From: DATBFG01 sp036558645
Lineage (GTDB): Bacteria > Acidobacteriota > Terriglobia > Terriglobales > Acidobacteriaceae
Length of the DNA: 54,874 nt
Direction of reading: 5' to 3'
NCBI GenBank assembly: GCA_036558645.1
Contig: DATBFG010000008.1
Coordinates: forward strand, 1-54,874
This document shows positions 34,937 to 44,291 of the stretch, piece after piece. The notes beneath the pieces are model-generated. The model was not told the DNA's origin. It did not search any database and worked only from the letters and a program-made list of their open reading frames with translations. The first letter of the stretch is position 1, and every line of letters starts with the position of its first letter. The position numbers were made by a program, and so were the translations under genes.

Positions 34937-36544
34937 TCAATTTTTCCTTTGCACCAGTATCTTAGCCATCATGCCGCCGTCTTCGTGATCCAGAATGTGG
35001 CAATGGTATAGGAATGTTCCTGCCGTTTCCGGATTGCGGAAATCCAGTCTGACCTTCACGCTCGGAAAAGGCTTGCTTACGCCGTCCCAATAAGGGATGA
35101 GCACCGTGTCGCGTGGTGCGGGATCGTTCGTTGGCACGCCATTGATTTCCAAAACAACAAAATGCACCTGGTGAATGTGGAAGGCATGGACTTCGCCGGA
35201 ATGGTTTTCCAATATCCAATCCTCCACTGAACCCTGCTGCGTGATGATGGCGGGAGGATTATCTGGATCGTAGACTTTGGGCGTTTGCCCCTTTACTGTC
35301 AAAAAGAAGTCTGTATTGCCATCATGTGTTTGTTCGGAAAAATACAGCTTGCGTGTTTGGGTGGGCTTAGCCGTTGCAAGGCCGGCAAAACGAGTCTCTG
35401 TCATTTTTCTGGCTGCAGGAGGAATTCGATGAGCAACTTCAGCATTGGAGTCAAGCGTGACGTTGGCCAGAATTTCTCCTTGATTGAGGTCACCGATTGG
35501 GCCGGTATCGAATCCCAGGTTCATAAACTGCGCAAATGAGCCCTCAGGCGGCGCTTGCACCACGAATTCAGCCCGGCCGGCCGGGGGAATGACAACCGTA
35601 TCCATAGAGCGTGGCGCATTCAGCGGTATTCCGTCCAGCGCAATCACCTGCAAATCCTGTGCGACAAGGTCCACCTTGAATTGGAGTGCAAAAAAATAAA
35701 TCGAAGTCGCATTGAGAATGCGCCACAGCTGCCTGGTTCCCGGCTTCATGTGCAATACCGGAGCCGCTGCATCGGAGAAAGCCGGAACGAAATTGACGGT
35801 CACGGGACTACTGTCATTGTCCAACGGATTCACTTGATGCGGTTGTGAACCGGGCGGCGGCGGTATGAACATCTGCCGGAGGACAAAGACGCGCTCGGGT
35901 AAGCCCGCAACCTCAGGCCGGAAGTTCTGGATTCCATCAATGATCAGCGCTCCTGCAGCGCCACCGACGATTTGCGTGGTAGTGAACCCGTGCGGATGCG
36001 GATGATACCAGTAGAGACCGGGAGCATCGTTTTTCGGAATCTGAATCTTGTACTGGAAGGGTGGATCCGACGGCTGAATGCTGGTGCGGATAACCTCATC
36101 CTGATGGCACTTGGGCGATATGTTCAGGCCATGGAAGTGTACGTTCGTGGAAGCCGAAGACATGGCACCACCAGCACACGGATTACCTGCAGGCGCCGCA
36201 CCGCCATGCTTCATGCCAGGCATCGCGCCGGCTAAAGGGGTGAGATGGTTTGTGATGTTGAATACCAGTTGATCACCGGCGTTCAACTCCAAAACCGGAG
36301 CTTCACTGCCATCCGCATACAAATAGCAGTAATGCATAGTGCCGTCGTCGCCCATGTTGTTCACCTCGGTTAGATCCACCGAGAGAACCCCGTTTTCACT
36401 ATGAAGGCGGAGCGGGTCTGGGATGGTGGCACCGAAGCGAGGGCGCGGCGGGCACATCTCCTGGCCGAAGACATTTCCAGCGATGAGCACGAGGAAAACT
36501 AACAAGAGGAAGAAAAACGAGAAAGAACGATTAGGCCTGAACAT
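34937..36544 (-). CDS. Secreted multicopper oxidase
   Basis: 535 residues from ATG 36544 (a TTG 27 bp upstream is less likely). Signal peptide with a long hydrophobic core (FSFFFLLLVFLVLIAGNVFG). All four copper-ligand blocks are visible: VHFHG, YWYHPHPHG, HAFHIHQVHF and HCHILDHEDGGMM with the axial Met of the type 1 site. Likely periplasmic laccase-like or metal/phenol oxidase; a His/Met/Gly segment (GAMPGMKHGGAAPAG) near residue 120 could bind copper. No copper-resistance genes are adjacent. Confidence 0.92.
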   Translation of the reverse strand: MFRPNRSFSFFFLLLVFLVLIAGNVFGQEMCPPRPRFGATIPDPLRLHSENGVLSVDLTEVNNMGDDGTMHYCYLYADGSEAPVLELNAGDQLVFNITNHLTPLAGAMPGMKHGGAAPAGNPCAGGAMSSASTNVHFHGLNISPKCHQDEVIRTSIQPSDPPFQYKIQIPKNDAPGLYWYHPHPHGFTTTQIVGGAAGALIIDGIQNFRPEVAGLPERVFVLRQMFIPPPPGSQPHQVNPLDNDSSPVTVNFVPAFSDAAAPVLHMKPGTRQLWRILNATSIYFFALQFKVDLVAQDLQVIALDGIPLNAPRSMDTVVIPPAGRAEFVVQAPPEGSFAQFMNLGFDTGPIGDLNQGEILANVTLDSNAEVAHRIPPAARKMTETRFAGLATAKPTQTRKLYFSEQTHDGNTDFFLTVKGQTPKVYDPDNPPAIITQQGSVEDWILENHSGEVHAFHIHQVHFVVLEINGVPTNDPAPRDTVLIPYWDGVSKPFPSVKVRLDFRNPETAGTFLYHCHILDHEDGGMMAKILVQRKN

Positions 36545-36595
36545 TTCCTGAGTCCCCTGCGGATAAACCAATAGTCCCTAACAACCGCTAACACA

Positions 36596-36629
36596 AAAGG
36601 CGTCCCCGGATTTTTTGGTCCGGGGACGC
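36596..36629 (-). terminator. Terminator of the galactose-oxidase-like gene
   Basis: 11-bp perfect stem GCGTCCCCGGA / TCCGGGGACGC (36600-36610 and 36619-36629), followed on the minus strand by CTTTTGTG. Lies 5 bp after the stop codon and insulates the multicopper oxidase gene. Confidence 0.8.
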
Positions 36630-36634
36630 GCGTG

Positions 36635-38074
36635 TCAGTTAATCGTCACTACGACGGGAGCGGAGGCGATGCCATTGGCCACGACCGCAAGATCCGAAGC
36701 GCCGGTTTCAGCATCCGCCGGCACATCGAACTTGGTGGACACACGTCGTGTCCCGGTCGCCACTGCCATCGTGCTGTGGTCATGTGTCTTGAAGTAGCGC
36801 ACGTGTCCGCTGGCATGATTCGTGACACGAACAAGAGGATAGTTGGTTGCCATCTGGGCGTCGTCACCGTAGGCCGCACCCTGGGAAAGGCCGTTGAATT
36901 GACGCCCCGAGATCTGGAACGTGTTCCCGCGGGTAAGGTTTTGGGGAACCTGCCCTATAACCGGCGCCCATGCCGGATCCGGCACGCCGACCGGGGTATA
37001 AATCTCGACATCCTTGTCCTCGGCAGTGAAGAGAACCTGTCCGGTGGGAAGCAGCAACATGCGCCCTTGATAGGAGGTCTTCTGCGGAGAATGCGGAGTC
37101 TCGGCTACCTGCGTAAATTTCGAACCATCAAATTCCAGGAAGTGAGTTGGAGGTTGGAAAATTCCGGGACTAGAGCTCACCAGGACGTTGCCGTTAGGCA
37201 AGATGGTAGCGGGTCCGTCCGCCACATCCTGTTGCTGCCCACCGATCACGGGAAAATCGGGACCCGCGGCCCACTGATGGGTAGCAAAGTTAAAGATGGC
37301 ATTGTGTTGAGTTCCGCCAGTGAACAACGCAGTTCCGTCCGGACGCAATACTGAGGGTCCGACTTCGTGCGATCCCGGGTCCGTGAGCGGCACTACGGTA
37401 TTTCCTGCTTTCCCCCACTTTCCAGTACCCGGAACGTAGCGTTCAGCTTGGAGCGGGTTCGCGGTGTTATTGCAATCCGTGGTGAGCACCGATCCATCGG
37501 GCAAGAGCAACCAGCCCTCTTCGGAATTTCCATCGATCTTCCCGGTACCAGTTGGAGTCCAGGTCAGATTCGTAGCATTGAACAGTGCCTGTTTAGTGCT
37601 GAGAGCATCAGCCTGCATGTAGGTGCCATTCGTAAGTACGACGCTCTGACCATCGCCGATGGAAGTCCAGCCAGCGGGCGGATTGACGGGCGTCCACTTG
37701 TTCGCGACGGGATCGTAGATGGCGCCTAGATTAGTTTCGGCAAACGAACCGAAATTATATTCACCACCTTCAAAGATCACTCGGCCGTCGGTCAGCACCG
37801 CGGAACCATAGTAAAGCGGCGCATAGTTGGAAGGCAGTGACGCTAACGGCGACCAGGTCCCATTGACGTAGCTGCCAGTATTGTCCGGGGTCAGCTTCCA
37901 GATTTTGGTACTGGAGTACTGCTGCATGAGCACAGTACCGTCCGTCATCAACAAAGGCTCATTCGCGTTAAAAGTCGGTTGGTTTACCAGCGGTGTCCAC
38001 GTCTGCGACATCGCAAACGCTCCCCAAGCCACCACCACAAGAAGTGCCAATCCCATCATTCGCGTTAATTTCAC
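36635..38074 (-). CDS. Secreted galactose-oxidase-like beta-propeller protein
   Basis: 479 residues: signal peptide (LALLVVVAWGAFAMSQ), seven Kelch-like blades (GGEYNFGSF, LLPDGSVLTTD, LRPDGTALFTGG and similar) and a C-terminal DUF1929-like Ig domain (PQNLTRGNTFQISG onwards). The arrangement is that of galactose oxidase/GlxA copper-radical oxidases. However, the blade segment that carries Tyr-His in galactose oxidase reads SYQGRMLLLPTGQV here, so one copper His appears replaced by Gln. An active copper centre is uncertain; a binding role is an alternative. Confidence 0.82.
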   Translation of the reverse strand: MKLTRMMGLALLVVVAWGAFAMSQTWTPLVNQPTFNANEPLLMTDGTVLMQQYSSTKIWKLTPDNTGSYVNGTWSPLASLPSNYAPLYYGSAVLTDGRVIFEGGEYNFGSFAETNLGAIYDPVANKWTPVNPPAGWTSIGDGQSVVLTNGTYMQADALSTKQALFNATNLTWTPTGTGKIDGNSEEGWLLLPDGSVLTTDCNNTANPLQAERYVPGTGKWGKAGNTVVPLTDPGSHEVGPSVLRPDGTALFTGGTQHNAIFNFATHQWAAGPDFPVIGGQQQDVADGPATILPNGNVLVSSSPGIFQPPTHFLEFDGSKFTQVAETPHSPQKTSYQGRMLLLPTGQVLFTAEDKDVEIYTPVGVPDPAWAPVIGQVPQNLTRGNTFQISGRQFNGLSQGAAYGDDAQMATNYPLVRVTNHASGHVRYFKTHDHSTMAVATGTRRVSTKFDVPADAETGASDLAVVANGIASAPVVVTIN

Positions 38075-38410
38075 TTTTGTCCTCGCGTGGTAATTTTCTC
38101 CGGGCGGAGTGCAGGCACGGCCACAATAGCACTGCCCGTAGAGGGTGAGTCATTCCTTGAAATTGAGTTTGCTCGCTGCGACCGAAAAGACAACCGGACG
38201 CCCAATTGTCGCCACGGCGCAGATTGCCGGGCCGGGGCATTGTACAACGACTTTCGTGCTTATCCGCACACTCGATTTGTCAAATCGCTTCCCATTGTTC
38301 GCCGACCTCGTCTAATCTGCGTCCAGTAGCCCTATTTCGGTACAATAGCCGCTGCCATACAGACTTTTCACTCCAAACTTTTTACTAATTCAGGAGGACT
38401 ACTCCCTCTC
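38075..38410. other. Divergent intergenic region, 336 bp
   Basis: Separates the galactose-oxidase-like gene (minus) from the M13 peptidase (plus). No ORF or repeat of note. TACAAT at 38341-38346 could be a -10 box for the peptidase gene, but its -35 region is poor. AGGAGGA lies about 12 bp before the peptidase ATG. Confidence 0.4.
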
Positions 38411-40435
38411 ATGCGCCGATATCTTTTTGTAGTTGTGTTGTTGTGCTCTCCGTGGCTGATGGCACAAGCCAACGGACTTCGCGGAATCGATGTCAACGAC
38501 CTCGATCGCGGTGCCGATCCATGCACGGATTTCTTCCAATACGCAAATGGAGCCTGGAGAGCCGCAAATCCGATACCGGCTTCTATGACCAGGTGGAGCA
38601 AGCGCTGGCAGGCAGGAGAGACGACGAAGGACAAGCTCAGAGAGATTCTTGAGAATGCCGCAAAAAGCACGAATGCTCCCAAAGGGAGCACGGAGCAGAT
38701 TATCGGTGACTACTATGGGTCATGCATAGATGAGACTAGGGTCAATGCCCGCGCATTGGCGCCCATAAAACCATGGGTGATGAAGCTCGACGCCATGAAT
38801 GATATGAACGCGCTACAACACATGATGGCTGAACTTCACGACATCCTGGTAGTTGTACCATTCAGCCTGTCGGGCTCACAGGATCCTCATAATCCTTCGC
38901 AAGTCATGGCCGACATCGCGGCAACAGGAATCACCCTTCCCGACCGCGACTACTATCTGGGCAAGGAAGACCGATTCAAGGAAGCGCGCGAGAAGTACAA
39001 AGAACACCTCGTCAAAATGTTTACGTTGGCAGGTTGGAGTCCTGCCGGCGCCCAAGGAGCCATGGAAATCGTCTTCCGCATGGAAACAAAGTTTGCGGAG
39101 GCGTCACTTGATACGGTCAGCCTTCGCGATCCTACCGCGACCGATCATAAAATGACATTCGCCCAGCTACAGGCGCTCGCGCCTCACGTGAATTGGGTGG
39201 AGTACTTCCAACACAAGCAACTTCCTACTACAGTCGACCTGAATGTTCAGGAACCCAAGTACATGCAGGAAGTTGATCGCCAGTTGGCAGAGACGCCGGT
39301 TGGCGACTGGAAGGTCTATTTCAAGTGGCAATTTCTAAACGCCATGGCACCGTTCCTGACCACCCCACTGGTCGACGAGGATTTTGCCTTCAACGGCAAG
39401 TATCTGAATGGTGCTACGGAAAACAAGCCGCGTTGGAAGCGATGTGTGGAATCGACGGATGGTCTTTTTGGAGAAGCGCTCGGCCAGAAGTATGTTGAGA
39501 AATATTTCCCGCCCGCGGCGAAAGCCCGCATGCAGGACATGGTGAAGAATCTGCTCGCGGCGATGCAAGACGATATCGTGAGCCTCGATTGGATGAGCGA
39601 AGAAACGAAAAAGAAAGCATTGGCAAAAATCGCGACGTTTGATCCGAAGATCGGATATCCCGACAAGTGGAAGGACTACAGCCAGGTCGACGTAAAGCGC
39701 GACTTGTTCTTTGAGGACATGCTGGCGGGCAGGCGATTTGTCGTGGAAGATGATCGCCGTACCATTGGCAAACCCGTGGATCGCAAGCGCTGGGGAATGA
39801 CTCCACCGACGTCAGACGCGTATTACAACCCGACCATGAACGAGATCGTCTTTCCCGCAGGAATTCTGCAGCCTCCAGCGTTCAACATCGACGCGGTGGA
39901 CGCTGTGAATTACGGCGCCATTGGTGTGGTCATCGGTCATGAAATCTCGCACGGATTCGATGACCAGGGGGCGCAATTCGACGAACTCGGCAGGCTCAAG
40001 AATTGGTGGACCGACGAGGATTTGAAGAAATTCAAAGCGCGCGCCCAGTGTGTCAGTGATCAGTTCGACGGGTACTTCGTTGAGCCAGGACTGCACGAGA
40101 ACGGAAAACTCGTTCTCGGCGAAAGTATCGGCGACCTGGGCGGAGCGAAAATTGCGTTTCGCGCCTATCAGAAGTCACTCGAGGGAAAACCCCGTCCCGC
40201 TGATATCGATGGCTTTACGCCGGAGCAGCAATTCTTCATCGCATGGGGACAATTCCGCGGCGACGCGGTTCGACCGGAACAAGCCCGGTTGATGGTTCAG
40301 GTTGACCCGCATCCTATCGGCAAATATCGCGTGAATGGACCTCTATCGAACTTGCCTGAATTTCAGAAGGCATTTTCGTGCAAGGCCAGCGCGGACATGG
40401 TGCGTTCTGCCGAAAAGCGCTGTGAAGTGTGGTAA
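38411..40435 (+). CDS. M13 family zinc metallopeptidase (PepO/neprilysin-like)
   Basis: 674 residues with a signal peptide ending MAQA. Zinc ligands HEISH at 510-514 and Glu571 in GESIGDLGG; substrate-backbone segment YYNPTMNEIVFPAGIL; C-terminal CEVW, the usual final motif of the family. Conserved N-terminal block GADPCTDFFQYANGAW. Exported oligopeptidase, likely degrading peptides in the periplasm or outside. Full length with no missing residues seen. Confidence 0.94.
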   Translation: MRRYLFVVVLLCSPWLMAQANGLRGIDVNDLDRGADPCTDFFQYANGAWRAANPIPASMTRWSKRWQAGETTKDKLREILENAAKSTNAPKGSTEQIIGDYYGSCIDETRVNARALAPIKPWVMKLDAMNDMNALQHMMAELHDILVVVPFSLSGSQDPHNPSQVMADIAATGITLPDRDYYLGKEDRFKEAREKYKEHLVKMFTLAGWSPAGAQGAMEIVFRMETKFAEASLDTVSLRDPTATDHKMTFAQLQALAPHVNWVEYFQHKQLPTTVDLNVQEPKYMQEVDRQLAETPVGDWKVYFKWQFLNAMAPFLTTPLVDEDFAFNGKYLNGATENKPRWKRCVESTDGLFGEALGQKYVEKYFPPAAKARMQDMVKNLLAAMQDDIVSLDWMSEETKKKALAKIATFDPKIGYPDKWKDYSQVDVKRDLFFEDMLAGRRFVVEDDRRTIGKPVDRKRWGMTPPTSDAYYNPTMNEIVFPAGILQPPAFNIDAVDAVNYGAIGVVIGHEISHGFDDQGAQFDELGRLKNWWTDEDLKKFKARAQCVSDQFDGYFVEPGLHENGKLVLGESIGDLGGAKIAFRAYQKSLEGKPRPADIDGFTPEQQFFIAWGQFRGDAVRPEQARLMVQVDPHPIGKYRVNGPLSNLPEFQKAFSCKASADMVRSAEKRCEVW

Positions 40436-40458
40436 GAAAATCAGAGAAGGATATACCG

Positions 40459-40505
40459 GCAACACGGACGAATCGATATGATTTCTCCGTGTTGCTTCGT
40501 GTTTT
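40459..40505 (+). terminator. Terminator of the M13 peptidase gene
   Basis: 10-bp perfect stem GCAACACGGA / TCCGTGTTGC (40459-40468, 40486-40495) with a 17-nt loop, then TTCGTGTTTT. Placed between two convergent genes. Confidence 0.65.
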
Positions 40506-40514
40506 AGGGTGCAT

Positions 40515-41354
40515 TTATTTTGCGGTAAGCTTCTCTCGAACCAGGTCTTCCATATCTCCCAACTTGTCTCCGAGCAAATTCAACTTCCTGGCAAGGCCCT
40601 GAATGTCTGCCGCGGCTCGCCGGTTCACATCAAAATCCAATTCACTCCTGAGACGGTCCTTCTTATCTTGACGGTTCTGACTCATCATGATGATCGGCGC
40701 CTGAATAGCTGCGAGCATCGAGAGGAACAAATTTAACAGGATAAAAGGATAGGGATCCCAAGCCCTTTGACCTAGCGCCAGATTCGCTGCAGAGTATGTA
40801 ACAAGAACCACCATAAAGAGGGTGATAAAACCCCAGGAACCACCGAACGACGCCACGCGATCGGCCACTTGCTCACCCAGTGTTTCCTCTTCCTCGATAA
40901 CTTCGTTGGGGTTTCGATTGGCGCGGACGCGAATCAGACGCTGCGAGGCATGAAACTGGCGTCCGAGAACCGCCATCATGTCGAGACCGGCATGAGGTTT
41001 CCGCTCCAGCAGAACGCTTATGTCGTTGCGATCGACTTCGATGCAGCTTGTTTCTTCTAGCGCGATGGCGTCGGTCTGATGCGGAGTTTGATCGAGCATC
41101 GAGGCAAAACCAAAGAATTCACCTGGCGCCGGCTGGTCGATGATGACTTCCTGGCCATCTTCGTCAATCGTGGTAACTCGAACGCTGCCGGAGACAAGGA
41201 CGTAGGCACGCAGGCTCGGTTCGCCTTTCTTGTAAATGCGTTGACGCGAAGCAAACTTTTTCAGTTCCACCTGGGCGGCTAGAACCGCCGTCTCTTCGTC
41301 ATCGAGTAAAGCAAATAGAGGAACGCCTTTTAGGATCTCGACACTACAAGTCAT
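40515..41354 (-). CDS. Cyclic-nucleotide-binding domain fused to DUF1003 membrane domain
   Basis: 279 residues. Residues 1-130 are a CRP-like cNMP-binding beta barrel (SLRAYVLVSGSVRV, PGEFFGFASMLD) without a helix-turn-helix. Residues about 155-260 are a DUF1003 domain with two membrane helices (GFITLFMVVLVTYSAANLAL and the WDPYPFILLNLFLSMLAA region) followed by QAPIIMMSQNRQ. The C-terminus is a short coiled coil. The fusion implies a membrane protein controlled by a small molecule or used as a sensor; actual role unknown. The phosphate-binding cassette was not fully matched. Confidence 0.88.
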   Translation of the reverse strand: MTCSVEILKGVPLFALLDDEETAVLAAQVELKKFASRQRIYKKGEPSLRAYVLVSGSVRVTTIDEDGQEVIIDQPAPGEFFGFASMLDQTPHQTDAIALEETSCIEVDRNDISVLLERKPHAGLDMMAVLGRQFHASQRLIRVRANRNPNEVIEEEETLGEQVADRVASFGGSWGFITLFMVVLVTYSAANLALGQRAWDPYPFILLNLFLSMLAAIQAPIIMMSQNRQDKKDRLRSELDFDVNRRAAADIQGLARKLNLLGDKLGDMEDLVREKLTAK

Positions 41355-41479
41355 GGCTCACCTCTTGATTAGAAACTGGACAGAGTCCTGCACCTCTGTG
41401 CCAGTCGCGGGGAGGAAAATCATAGCATTCGCGGGTTGGCTAGACACGCGTCAAGGATGGTGCGGCAACGCTTACAGGT

Positions 41480-42904
41480 CTACTTAAGGCGGAGGGATTC
41501 CAACATCTGTTCGAAGACCGGATGGTAGGAGGAGAACTCTCGGTCTGGCGCCACAAACACCAGGTACAACAATGATCCGTCGTGCTGCTTGAATGCGACG
41601 AGCCAATCTCGCTCCTGTCCTTGCTCTCCGACTTGTTGCGGGGATCCGCCGATGAGATCAGCCGATCGCCCCGCAACACCAGAAATGCGGATGCTTTCGT
41701 CGCTACCGATCTGACGCATGTCAGGATTCGACTGCCGCAATGATGAGAGCAGGTCATGAGTAGCCTGATCCAAAGTGCTGTTCGGATTCTCGGGTTGATA
41801 GGAGCTAATCATGACTCCATGAACGAGTGAGTTGCCGATGAGTCCGTTTTGGGGAGCAATCGTTGTAGCCGAATACCTATCGCCAAACAACTTCCAGCTA
41901 TTGGGGTAAGAGATGGCGTAATCCCTATGCTGGAAACTGGCCAGGGTGCTGTTGGTTTGGGGCGCAGAACGTGTCGGAGCTTCGGGGATCCCTCCTCCAG
42001 AATAGCGCCGCTCCGAGTTCTCATCCGGTCGGCTGCGCATTCCGTCGACTTCGTTCTTGGCCTCGAGGAACTCGGAACTGTCGGAACGGTAGAATGTCTT
42101 GCGAGGCAGAGTCGCGACTTCCTGAGAAACAGCCTGCGCCCGATTGCCAGGATCCGGGTGGTCGCTGAGAAATTGGGGCTGGTGCGATCGGCTTTGTTGC
42201 TCAATCTTGTCGAAGAAGGCAGCCATTTGGTGGGGATCGTAGCCGGTGTCATACATGATGTCGGCGCCGAGTAGGTCCGCCTCAGATTCTGATTGACGCG
42301 AATTCTTGAGCAGGTACGAACCAACCCCAAAATTCAGTCCCAATTGCGCCGCCTGGGCAAGTGCGCCGCGGCCAAAGACTCCGCCCAGAATCGCAAGAGG
42401 AAGCTGGGCCGCCATCTGCTTGCTCGCGTTTCTTGTCCCATGGCGCTGCACGACGTGAGAGATTTCGTGCGCCAGGACACCCGCTAACTGTGCTTCGTTT
42501 TCCGCCGCTCGAATGGTTCCGAGGTTTACAAAAACTGGCCCGCCAGGAAGCGCAAAAGCATTGATTTCGTTTTGATTCACTACGTGGAAGGTGTACGGCC
42601 AAGGTTCTCCCGGGGCGTGGGAGGCAAGTTCCTGACCCAGTCGCTCCACGTACCGCGATACTGGATCCGACTCAGGAAGTACCGGCATTTGCCTCTGAAC
42701 CTGCTCCGAAGCCTGCTTTCCTGCCTGTATCTCCTCTTGCTCGGAAAACATGTTGAAGCCGTGCGTGGGTTCCACTCGTGCCTGGAGCAGTTCGGGAGAG
42801 GCTTGAGTGATTGCCAGCAGCAGCGCCGTGGCGCGGAGGGTCTTTACATAAACCCTTATCGAGCTTTGTCTCTGGGCAACATTGGGCCGGGGGACCTGGG
42901 ACAT
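41480..42904 (-). CDS. M48 family metalloprotease (BepA/YfgC-like)
   Basis: 474 residues; possible signal segment around 22-35 (LRATALLLAITQASPELL). Zinc motif HEISH at 146-150 in VLAHEISHVVQRHG and the third ligand Glu in ESEADLLGADI. The peptidase half resembles periplasmic BepA, which supervises outer-membrane protein assembly. Instead of BepA TPRs it has a linker (SERRYSGGGIPEAP) and a C-terminal alpha/beta domain of about 150 residues (TTIAPQNGLIG, WLVAFKQHDGSLLYLVFVAP). Confidence 0.9.
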   Translation of the reverse strand: MSQVPRPNVAQRQSSIRVYVKTLRATALLLAITQASPELLQARVEPTHGFNMFSEQEEIQAGKQASEQVQRQMPVLPESDPVSRYVERLGQELASHAPGEPWPYTFHVVNQNEINAFALPGGPVFVNLGTIRAAENEAQLAGVLAHEISHVVQRHGTRNASKQMAAQLPLAILGGVFGRGALAQAAQLGLNFGVGSYLLKNSRQSESEADLLGADIMYDTGYDPHQMAAFFDKIEQQSRSHQPQFLSDHPDPGNRAQAVSQEVATLPRKTFYRSDSSEFLEAKNEVDGMRSRPDENSERRYSGGGIPEAPTRSAPQTNSTLASFQHRDYAISYPNSWKLFGDRYSATTIAPQNGLIGNSLVHGVMISSYQPENPNSTLDQATHDLLSSLRQSNPDMRQIGSDESIRISGVAGRSADLIGGSPQQVGEQGQERDWLVAFKQHDGSLLYLVFVAPDREFSSYHPVFEQMLESLRLK

Positions 42905-42982
42905 GCATGGTTAGATGCGGTCACTCGGGCCTCCTAGAAGGGGATGTTAAACAGAGGCCTATCCGGAAGGGCAGCAAAGGCC

Positions 42983-43013
42983 AAAAAATAGGTGCCGGAT
43001 GCGGGCCGGCACC
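42983..43013 (-). terminator. Terminator of the AAA+ ATPase gene
   Basis: Perfect 8-bp stem GGTGCCGG / CCGGCACC (42991-42998, 43006-43013) followed on the minus strand by TATTTTTT. It lies 27 bp after the stop codon of the ATPase gene. Confidence 0.8.
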
Positions 43014-43040
43014 TGGAGAAGAGGTTTATGCGTTGAGATC

Positions 43041-44201
43041 CTATTTCGTATCGAGCGTACCTGTAGCCCCGAATTCACGCCGAACTGACGTGCGGGCCGC
43101 GCGCGCTGCCAAAGGAGGCATGCTCACGGTGGTGCCATAACGCTCGAGCAACACTGGAACCATCGCGCCTTCGGCTTCCTTGACAAAGGTAAGCCGGCCC
43201 TCCGGGCAAAGGTCAATGCGGATGAAATCACCGAGCTTAATTTGGCTCGTCGCCACGAGATTCGCGAGTGGGAACACGATGTTACGCTCAATTGCGCGCT
43301 TCAGATGTCGAGCTCCATAGCGAGGATCCGTGCCCTCGTGTAGCAGGAAGCTCTTCACCTTCGGAGTGCAGTTGAATACGAACTGGTTAGCAGCTGAAGC
43401 TGTGAGGATGCGCTGCTGCACCATGCCGAGTTCGATTTCAAGAATCTGCTCAAGGTGCTCGGACCGCAGCGTGCGGAACACGACCGTCTTATCGATGCGG
43501 TTCATGAATTCGGGAGTGAATTTACGTCGCGCTGCTTCCACCGCCGTCCGGTCAATCTTTTCGTCGAAAGACGCATCGACGCATACGGCACGATGACCAA
43601 AGCCAAGACCGCCATCGACGAGGTTCATCATTTCACCTGCCCCGAGGTTCGAGGTCATGATGATGATGCACTGCGACATGTCGACACGGCGGTTGTCGCC
43701 AAGCGTCAGGGTGGCTTTGTCCAGAATGCCGAGCAGCAACTGCCATAGCGCGTCGGATGCCTTCTCAATTTCGTCGAAGAGCAGGATGGAAAGCTTCAGC
43801 TTCTCCGTGTGCCACTGATTCAGGGCCTCCTGTGTCAACAGGGGATGAGTCTCGCGGTGTCCCAGATACCCCGGAGGCGAGCCGATCAGCTTCGCGATTT
43901 CGTGCGAGTGCTGGAACTCTGCACAGTCGATCTTGATGCAGGCGCGCGCGTCTCCAAACAACGCCTCGCTCATGGCTTCCACCACGCGCGTCTTGCCGGA
44001 CCCGGTGGGTCCAAGGAAAAGCAGATTTCCGACCGGCCGCCCCGGGGGGTTCAGTCCGGCCAGAAACATCTGATAAATCTCCACCACTTTCTCAATAGCC
44101 GCATCCTGTCCAACGATGCGCCGACGAAGGGAGTTTTCAAACTCGCGCGCGTCGTTGCTGCGCCGAGTCGGGTCCAGCGTTGTGTTGAGCACGTTTTTCA
44201 T
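43041..44201 (-). CDS. ClpB/ClpA-type AAA+ ATPase with a single ATPase domain
   Basis: 386 residues from ATG 44201; TTG 44261 would add 20 Lys/Arg-rich residues. One AAA+ module of the Clp D2 class: Walker A GPTGSGKT at 64-71, pore-like GYLGH near 111, Walker B LLFDE at 140-144, sensor 1 TSN, arginine finger region FMNRID, and sensor 2 GARHLKRAIER in the C-terminal small domain. It lacks the N-domain, the D1 ring and the ClpB middle domain, and no ClpP-binding IGF/L loop is evident. It is probably a stand-alone unfoldase or assembly ATPase; substrate unknown. Confidence 0.9.
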   Translation of the reverse strand: MKNVLNTTLDPTRRSNDAREFENSLRRRIVGQDAAIEKVVEIYQMFLAGLNPPGRPVGNLLFLGPTGSGKTRVVEAMSEALFGDARACIKIDCAEFQHSHEIAKLIGSPPGYLGHRETHPLLTQEALNQWHTEKLKLSILLFDEIEKASDALWQLLLGILDKATLTLGDNRRVDMSQCIIIMTSNLGAGEMMNLVDGGLGFGHRAVCVDASFDEKIDRTAVEAARRKFTPEFMNRIDKTVVFRTLRSEHLEQILEIELGMVQQRILTASAANQFVFNCTPKVKSFLLHEGTDPRYGARHLKRAIERNIVFPLANLVATSQIKLGDFIRIDLCPEGRLTFVKEAEGAMVPVLLERYGTTVSMPPLAARAARTSVRREFGATGTLDTK

Positions 44202-44278
44202 AGGGGTTTGGCCCTGCGTGTCCTTTCTTGGGCCTTTATGCTTCCTGGGAGAGCGCGCCAATCCGGGATTTTGAAAGC

Positions 44279-44291
44279 GACAAATTTTGTC
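44279..44291. promoter_or_regulatory. Palindrome upstream of the AAA+ ATPase gene
   Basis: GACAAATTTTGTC, a perfect 6-bp inverted repeat around one base, 78-90 bp before ATG 44201. AT-rich and isolated, it could be an operator. No regulator assigned. Confidence 0.3.
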
